This document shows, one piece after another, positions 57,401 to 64,000 of a stretch of DNA of 64,000 bases. How positions within the stretch are numbered: position 1 is the stretch's first letter; every line of letters begins with the position of its first letter. This DNA comes from Eopsaltria australis. Taxonomy: Eukaryota; Chordata; Aves; Passeriformes; Petroicidae. A model generated the notes under the pieces. It saw nothing but the letters and a program-made list of their open reading frames with translations, was not told the origin of the DNA and ran no database searches. Both the position numbers and the translations under genes were made by a program. The stretch spans positions 248,001 to 312,000 of the forward strand of contig JAVTVJ010001249.1 of NCBI GenBank assembly GCA_034509425.1, in the 5' to 3' direction.

Positions 57401-60277
57401 TTTTAGTCAGCAATTAAGTATATTTGTACATTGAGTATGCTCTGAAAGGTACAGTGCACCGTGATTCAAAATGCACTGTGGTCTAACTACTGTCAGAAAC
57501 ATTACTTCATCTGCTCAGGAATTAATATAAGCCTTTGAGTTAATTTCTTCAGCCAGGATTATGGACAAAAGATCTCTAACAGACCTGAGTGATTTGAGAA
57601 GTTGCCTCTCACTAGTGATTTTGTTATCCCAAGACAGGGTTAGTAGCTTGGTGTGTAAAACGAATTACACAGACAAGATACTTAAGTTTATTACACAATT
57701 GCAAGTCGGAGTACTGGGAGGAAATCCACAAAACCATCACACATCTGGGTTACAAAACTGGATTTTTATACACTTTTTAATAATGTATTTCACCTATGTA
57801 GTATGTATAAATTACAGATTACTGCCAATTGTGAAAGATTTGGTTTTTGTTACCATTGTTTAAAGCTAAGGAATGATTTTTGGAAAACCAGATACAAGCT
57901 TTTTTAAAAGGGAGAAATGGACAGTACTATCATTGCAATTGCTTTCTAATATCAATTTTATATTTTAAAAGGGTGTTACTGAGGTAGAAGATGAATTTGC
58001 TGTAAGTAGTTTGCTGTACATATTAATTCTCTCCCATGGTACAAATATCTGTAGGGTTTTTTTAGTTTTTAATACATGATATCAAAAAATGCCTATACCA
58101 CAGGACATCTGGTGTCAAAAAAATGGGAAAAAGACTGTGGTGCTGCTCTATAGAAATACATGCTTAGCTCACAGCAGTTACCAGCCTGGGAATTCTCTAG
58201 GTATTTTGGTGCATATATTCCAACAGGTATGCTTTATGATATGCCAGACTCTAATTTAATGAGGTAAGTCTCATTTTCTTATGCATCTAGATGGCTTCTT
58301 TTAATCTTGATTTATCTGTAACTCCATATCTTTCCTACTTCATGCTTTTCAGATGCTGATGTGAAGGAAGAAATGTTTATTTTATTTGGATTTCTAATTA
58401 TTTGTAACTCTTTCTAAAAATTTTTCTCCTCTTTTTCATAAAGATACAGTGGGGAAAAGAGAATATTTCAGTTTAACTTCCTGAACTACACTGCATCATA
58501 TAGCATATAGCACTGGATGCTAAAAATAGTCAAGTAAATAGTTGTTGAAAAGTGTTTTGAAAGTATTCAAGTAAAATGAAAATACTATTTTAAACATATT
58601 AAAATTTTCCTTTTTGTAAAGAAGCAAGACAATCTAGCTGCATTATTTTTTGGTCTCTTCAATTTGTTTCCAGATAACATTTTTTACCAGGGCTATAGCA
58701 AGGAGACACCATATGACCAGACTTTTTGAGTCAGTTTATCAAGAAAGCTTCTAAGCATCTAGTTCATTCAGCAGCATTGTTCTCAGTAGTAGCATGAAGC
58801 TGTATTCATAAAGTATATAACAAAAATGCCCATTGTCAGAATGTTTGGGTTATTCTAATAAATAAGCTTCTCTATTTTATCACTTGTTCTCTAATGTGAA
58901 ATACGTATTTATTTTTGGTAGTTGAGGGCTTTTAAAATTTTTTTGGTATGTTTGGTATGGGTAGTTTCCAGGTTGTTTTATTGATTTTAATATGGTTTGA
59001 TTTTATGTGGAGTTTCAGATCTAGATTCATCAAGCGCTGTACCTTGTCCCATAAGTGTGTTTATTTCAGGGTCAGGTAGGATGTTCAGAAAACTCACAGT
59101 GTAATAAACTGGAAATATAGATGCATAGGCATCTATGAATATTTGTGTGCATACATATGTACATGAATTGCACACACTTAAAGCGTCTATTAGGAAGAAG
59201 GTTAAGTGCAATTTTTGCCAATATTTTCATTAATGTAAATATCGACTCTGCCTGTTCTTATATTATTATCATCAAGTACTTGCAATCATGCTAGTTGACA
59301 ACAAATTCCACATTGTAGGATTATTTTCTTCAAGCTCTCTTTTTCTTGAAGGTTTTTAATTATTGTTTAGAATTCCTGAATGTGAACAAGGGATAATGTT
59401 AGAGTGATGGTTTTGGCCTGAGTGAACAAGTTAAAAGTGATCTTGTTCAAATTTACCATATGAATGTAGAGATAAGAGATTTTGCTATCTTGCTTGGTGA
59501 TTTAACTACTTGATATGAGAAATGTATATGACTTGTGAACTCTGATACTGTAGGCAGTAAAGTTCTTGCCTTACCTTCACAGAGATTTTTTTGTTACAGC
59601 CGTGTTTGTTGTATATAGCACAGCTGTGTGTGAAGTGCATTATAGGAAGTTGTTTGTCTTCTTCTAAAAATGTTAGGTATTGCCACAGGCAGAAAAAACA
59701 AATCAATCTGATTTCCTTGGTAAATTCAGTATGTTCAGTCAGGGGTTTCTAGATACTTCTTGTGTTTGTGAGGTTATCTTTTTACTATTAGATACAGAGA
59801 TCCCTGATCCTAATGTCATTCTTTAGAGTGTTAGAGAAACAAATCTTGCAGGTAAGATCCTGTATTTCTTATGTTTGTGCCTTAAGTTCTGGATTTCACT
59901 TCTTTCAGAAGAGTGGTGTCAATGTTACTTTTATGACTTGGATTTTTAGGTGCTGTATTATTGAAATTGTTGTAGGCTTTTTCCTCTTTTTTTTTTCCAC
60001 CCCACACAAAAGACTGCAGTACACAGATACTTGTTTAATGTTTGTTTCTCCTGAGTCTAGCTCTGATTGATCATGTTTACATGACTTACTGAAAGACATC
60101 TGTTAGCTGCAGTTTAACTTACAAGTCTGTATGTAATTTGGTTTTATTAATAAAGTATGATGAACAGCATTATGAAGCTTTTCTCTTTTAATTTTACAAG
60201 GAAAAAAATCGCTCTCTAGAAAAGCAATCACAAAGAAGAGGAAAGGTGTCAGAAAGTCTACTATACCAGAATTTCAG
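41957..60277 (+). CDS. BRD10: Bromodomain-containing protein 10 (KIAA2026), N-terminal part
   Basis: Four exons in the window: join of 41957-42435, 44908-45108, 51755-53187 and 60201-60277, in frame for about 730 codons (introns phase 2, 2 and 1; the last exon ends in phase 0). The human protein is about 2,100 residues, so roughly two thirds lie past the right edge. Order: an acidic N-terminus; a bromodomain-like helical region at about residues 45-155 (GYRILREFLLEKY to KLEMMLEQK); a charged coiled coil near 205-245; a segment at about 260-450 resembling DDT and WHIM-type helices (IPAIGHFLCLAQQILNLPEI, FHELPFYQKVWLLKGLCDF); and a lysine-rich run with nuclear-localisation character (KKAKHKKHKSG, then KKSLSRKAITKKRKGV). 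Recognised from strong similarity to the mammalian protein as I remember it. Its molecular role is poorly defined; chromatin reading is inferred. The start at MESGG is chosen for its Kozak context (GACATGG). An upstream ATG at 41885 in the same frame is the alternative. Confidence 0.9.
42436..44907 (+). other. BRD10: BRD10 intron 1
   Basis: 2.5 kb. No other gene or clear repeat seen. Confidence 0.8.
44908..45108 (+). CDS. BRD10: BRD10 coding exon 2
   Basis: 201 nt, phase 2-2, with acceptor TTTTTTCTTCTAG and donor AAGAG/GTAATA. It encodes HLREKTSLAVTSRGC, RRRSTPRNLVGLSTGVFESV and the start of the charged helix RQEEQLRAKEEKR that continues in exon 3. Confidence 0.9.
45109..51754 (+). other. 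BRD10: BRD10 intron 2
   Basis: 6.6 kb, AT-rich. 51030-51240 resembles a diverged inverted CR1 piece (GGGGGACCAGAACTGAATAC and following). No other gene seen. Confidence 0.75.
51755..53187 (+). CDS. BRD10: BRD10 coding exon 3 (large)
   Basis: 1,433 nt, with acceptor TTCTTTTGATAG and donor TCTG/GTAAGC, entering in phase 2 and leaving in phase 1. It encodes QRDQERKEAEEASQKEIEEW, then the folded DDT/WHIM-like block (METMWEIPAIGHF through YVHFPQFCGADVRIYKQKPF), a less conserved serine/glutamate-rich stretch, and a run of about nine lysines near 53000-53030 followed by KLKDILNENLQRKLDDLQRK. Similarity to the mammalian protein is very high in the folded block and falls off in the middle. Confidence 0.93.
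53188..60200 (+). other. BRD10: BRD10 intron 3
   Basis: 7.0 kb. It contains a 192-nt splice-bounded segment at 53555-53746 and a locally duplicated AT-rich patch at 57265-57385 (TAATAAGGTTC copies). No other gene seen. Confidence 0.75.
53555..53746 (+). other. 192-nt splice-bounded segment, possible stop-containing BRD10 exon
   Basis: Acceptor CCCCTTTCTACTAG and donor TTTCAG/GTAAGTG, both strong. Entered from exon 3 in phase 1, it reads LPYPNYEEPQSNLKSFMVEL and stops after about 34 codons. A second frame in its 3' half is open for about 40 codons to the donor. The length is a multiple of three. It could be an alternative terminal exon, a poison exon or a decayed exon. Confidence 0.35.
60201..60277 (+). 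CDS. BRD10: BRD10 coding exon 4
   Basis: 77 nt, with acceptor TTTTAATTTTACAAG and donor TTTCAG/GTAAAT. It joins exon 3 to read HKKHKSGKKSLSRKAITKKR and ends at PEFQ in phase 0. The following exon of the mammalian protein (beginning with a leucine-rich helix) is not found in the remaining 3.7 kb. A second frame is also open but does not fit the exon 3 phase. Confidence 0.85.
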
Positions 60278-63200
60278 GTAAATTATTTTAATTTTTGTTT
60301 AAAGCACTTGAAATCTGAATGTCTATGAAATAAGTCCTTTACTTTCTGATAGAGACCTTGAAAATATTTACTAAAGCTTCTTCTAGTTTTAAAGACTTAA
60401 ATTGATAATATTTTTAAAAGTACATTTCACCTTCTCTTGGTAGAAAATATTTTACCATTTTTATTATGTGCAGCTTGAGCACTAGTTTGAGTGTTGTTTA
60501 TGATCCCAGATATATCTGTTACAATGTAAAACCTGTAAAAACTGGGACTTGTTAAAGACATTTTTAAGGTAGATATAATTGTCTGGGATAAAATTACTTG
60601 GTTTTGTATGAAGTGCGACAGTGTGGTTCTTGAGTTGAAATCTGGCTTGGTTAACTGACAGACCTGCAAAAAATTTATAGGCAACTATGCTCACCCTGCT
60701 TGCAACTGTTACTCCTTATCAGCATGTGATTTCTGGGCCTCTAGGACCTCTTAGGCTCTAGAAAGTGACAAGTTTATGCTTAATATTAATTATGCTAGGA
60801 TGATTTTATGGTGCTGTAGTAGAAGTGTTACAGTACTTCAATTCTGAGTTGCTCTCTATGTATGCAAGGCTGCTTGGATTGAAGTTCTCCTTTGGCTTTT
60901 TTGTTTTTTCCTTCAGAAAGCAATCTGTGCTAGTTTGGCCAGTAGACTCGCATTGAATCATGCCTGTTTTGTGATACCCTCACTGTGAATCAGTTGATTC
61001 CATCATGATCATGTGTTTCAGATGGAACTAGTAGAATTTTGTGTGTTAAAATTGGATAGTAGCAGTCAGTGTTGAGAAGTGCCTGATAATTTAAATGTAC
61101 ATTGACTTTGTCTACATTGTAATGGTGGTGACTAAAATGTTTCCTAATAGCTCCAAAAAATAGGTACAGTGTCTAATTTTTTTTCCAAGCACATTACCTG
61201 CCTGTCATGGATATATACAGTTAGTTTAGAAATAATTTCTTAAATAATTAAGCCACTGCATTTAAGTAGTCTATCTAAAACATGTACATTAGCATTTCTA
61301 TCTAAGTGTATATTTATCTTCTGTAAAACCTTATATTAAAATGTAACAAAATACTTTTGAGTCTTTTGATAACAGCTAGGACTCATATCTGTTTTAGGTG
61401 AGGCTCAGACTGATTAGTATTGAGCAGTTTATACTTACTGGGGAGCTTTTTAACAGCTTAACAACTTAACCTGACTCTTACAAGAGGTATGACTGTAAGA
61501 AGAATTTGCAAATATTAAAACTTTTATATTTGGAATAATACTAAGACTTTTAGAGTCTAGTAATGTATGCTTCAATATACTCTTCCCCTAATGAATGGGC
61601 AAACTTTATGGAATGATGGAACTAGTTGAAGGTAAAAGTACATTTCTTAAATATTTGGTAAAACAGCTTAGAGCTTACAAGCCCTGTGAGATATGCTGGG
61701 AGGGCATAACCACAAGAATATTGCTATTCATATCTACACATCAGTTCTTTTGGAGTGGAAGTTAATTTATTAAGAAGTATAGTATGTTTCATGTGTCTGC
61801 AGCCTACAAATGTAAAAAAAACCCCAAACCCAACCTCAAGGCACTTCAGTTTATAAGATTAGGTTCTGTACTTAAGTATAGATCTTTTACCTGGAAATCA
61901 TGACCTGGCTTTAAAGCTGAGTAAATTAGTATTTATAAGGCTTTTAATATGTGAAGTGACACAAATCAAAATCAATTATTAATGAAAATTCAGTAGGTAA
62001 TAGTGCTACTTATTCTAACATTTAGAATGCCGTTTTCATAATATATAGCTCAAGGCTGCTTTAAAAAAAAAACCCAAAACCCTGCAAACAGCAAAACAAA
62101 CTCAAATCAAAAGCAGATGCTAATTAAATTCTTTTTACCAAATAAAAATGCACAAACCCTAAGTCCTGGTTTTAATATTTTGAAAATTATTGCAGTAGTG
62201 GGTTTACAGCTTCATAGATCATGATTTAGTTGTCTCTTGCTTATTATTCTGGGTTATTAGTGTTGCTCATTAGCATTTTAAAGAAATGAACAGTAATTAT
62301 AGTGCTGTACAGAAGGGACACTAATGTGTTTTGGGGTTTTTTTTCAGTTGCAGGGTACATTTAGGTTTGATAATCAGTGCTTCACTCTGTCTTTTCTCCT
62401 TTCACCTCATGTACATTCATGTAGCTGTATAGACCTACATGCGTGACAATTAAGGAGAAAAGGAACATGCACTCTCTGTTTCATGTGTCTTTAACAATTT
62501 CAGCTTTATCAGCTATGGTCTGTATTTAATGCAGCTCTCAAAAGGGGGCTATCTGGACATTTTCCATATGTAGATGTCAGTGATAAAAGAGCAGCTTCAT
62601 AGGAAATATTATTACAAATAACAGTCGTTACACAAATAACTTGAAATAAAGCATGAAGTGCTATTGAAGTGAGTAAAAATTGTGCGAAAAGTTTGTCTGA
62701 AGTTAAGGGGGCAAGGAGAGAGCTTCAGTAATCTGAGGGAATACATTAGGTTTGTATTTATTAATAGATCCACAGATTAGATATGGTTCTGTGATGTTAA
62801 AGAGTTTGTTTATGAGTTGATTATAGGAGAGTCCCAAGTTGGAATGGAGCTTGATCCCTCTGTCTTCCCTTAAAAAGTTCAGGGCGGATTTTTTCTGGTT
62901 TTCTTCCTTGAAGTTGTAGGAGTCAGTGAGGGTCTTTGAGAGATTACTGAGATCTGAGATTTTATCATAAAGTGGAAGTTGAACACTGAACTTGAAGTTT
63001 TGCTGAATACTGAATATCTGTGTATACAGTTGAAAACCAGGATGCTTATTGCCTATGAAAAATAAGTCCCTGTGTAGTAAGTACTGTGCTGGATGTGGTG
63101 GTCTCTTTGTTGCAGTCAACATGTACACAGCTAATGAGATTACATTAATGTAAATGTTTGCATGTTGTAAACATTTTTAATTTTTGAATCTTTAAGCCAC

Positions 63201-64000
63201 CATGTAGTGTTCTAGAGAATAGGGACTAATCTTCCACTCTGGTAGTTCAAAATGGAAACGTTTTTCACTTCAGATTGTTTTTCTCATGATAGGTGATTAG
63301 AAGGCATGTTCTTCAGGAGCCATTTGTGAAACTAGCAGTAAACTATCAGAATGTGACAGAATTACTAGACTGTAGCATTAATAACTTTTTTTTTGCCTTC
63401 ATGTTCACTTACCCATTAAAACATACGAAACAAGTTAGAAGGCAGTGTTGTTTGCAGAAAATTGAATTGCTAAGTTCCACCAATTACCAACCATGACCAA
63501 AGAACACTGAAACATAAATAAGAATCTCATTGGGAGAAATAGGATCTAGAGTCCATCTCAAAATAATCATATGAAGTACACTACACTTTGTTATTTTCAT
63601 CCCTGTTCTTTTCATCCTTCCTTCAAAACCCTATCTTCAGTCTGTAAGATAGGAAATGTTAACCATGTGACAAATTTCAGAATTGGTTTTTTCCCAGTCA
63701 TGTGCATCTTTATTTCTTCACCTCAAATCATACTGTGAATGAAAAAATCAGTTTTTTCTTCAGCTCTTTATATAATGCTTTTCAGTATAGTATTGAAGTA
63801 TTTAAAATACTGAACTAATTTTGACTGTAAGTCCTCCAAGCTCAGCTGCTGTTACTTTCCTTGTTTTACTAGTAGGTAATTGACACACAGTTATGACCCT
63901 CAAATGTACATCTTATCTGATGAAAATTGTGACCAAGAGATTTGATTACTCTTGCCTGTCATCCCCAGCCCTCAGGCAATTAAACTTTATATATTGGCAT
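60278..64000 (+). other. BRD10: BRD10 intron 4, running off the window
   Basis: 3.7 kb, AT-rich. No further BRD10 exon or other gene recognised. Short frames near 62700-63130 (minus) and 63293-63496 (plus) have no supporting features. Confidence 0.65.

Noticed and set aside
62703..63128. 141-codon minus-strand open frame
   Set aside because: It lies within the BRD10 intron, has no recognisable domain or promoter, and its composition resembles chance AT-rich sequence.

Overview
The window looks like nuclear DNA of a bird, probably a passerine. The signs are CR1 LINE fragments in both orientations, endogenous-retrovirus LTRs of types I associate with passerine genomes, genes split into short exons by GT-AG introns, and one GC-rich CpG-island promoter in an otherwise AT-rich background. 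The species cannot be named from sequence alone.

Layout. 1-11 kb is repeat-rich and has no intact host gene: CR1 pieces, a long ERV LTR, and a CR1 copy (3.26-5.91 kb) interrupted by a 568-bp solo LTR. From 11.2 to about 28.1 kb the minus strand carries a previously unlisted multi-exon gene that I assemble by eye as interleukin-33 (IL33). Five coding exons (24.96, 24.0, 22.98, 17.85 and 11.72 kb) join in a continuous frame to give about 239 residues. A probable 5' non-coding exon lies at 28.0 kb and a poly(A) signal at 11.23 kb. 29.15-31.21 kb is a shrunken provirus with two related LTRs. 31.93-32.41 kb is a very long polypyrimidine microsatellite. 33.9-34.35 kb is another CR1 tail. 34.35-40.8 kb shows no gene.

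A CpG island at 41.2-42.4 kb, with a full CRE, an NRF-1 palindrome and GC boxes, starts BRD10 (KIAA2026) on the plus strand. Four coding exons of BRD10 are in the window (41957-42435, 44908-45108, 51755-53187, 60201-60277) and the gene runs off the right edge. It encodes a large nuclear bromodomain-like protein.

Gene order. IL33 and BRD10 are divergent neighbours, which is how I remember mammalian 9p24.1. The intronless RANBP6 that sits between them in mammals is not visible here. Birds have often been described as lacking IL33, so the minus-strand gene is the most interesting content. It keeps the MxLRSG nucleosome-binding core, the cysteine pattern of the central domain and the beta-trefoil cytokine domain.
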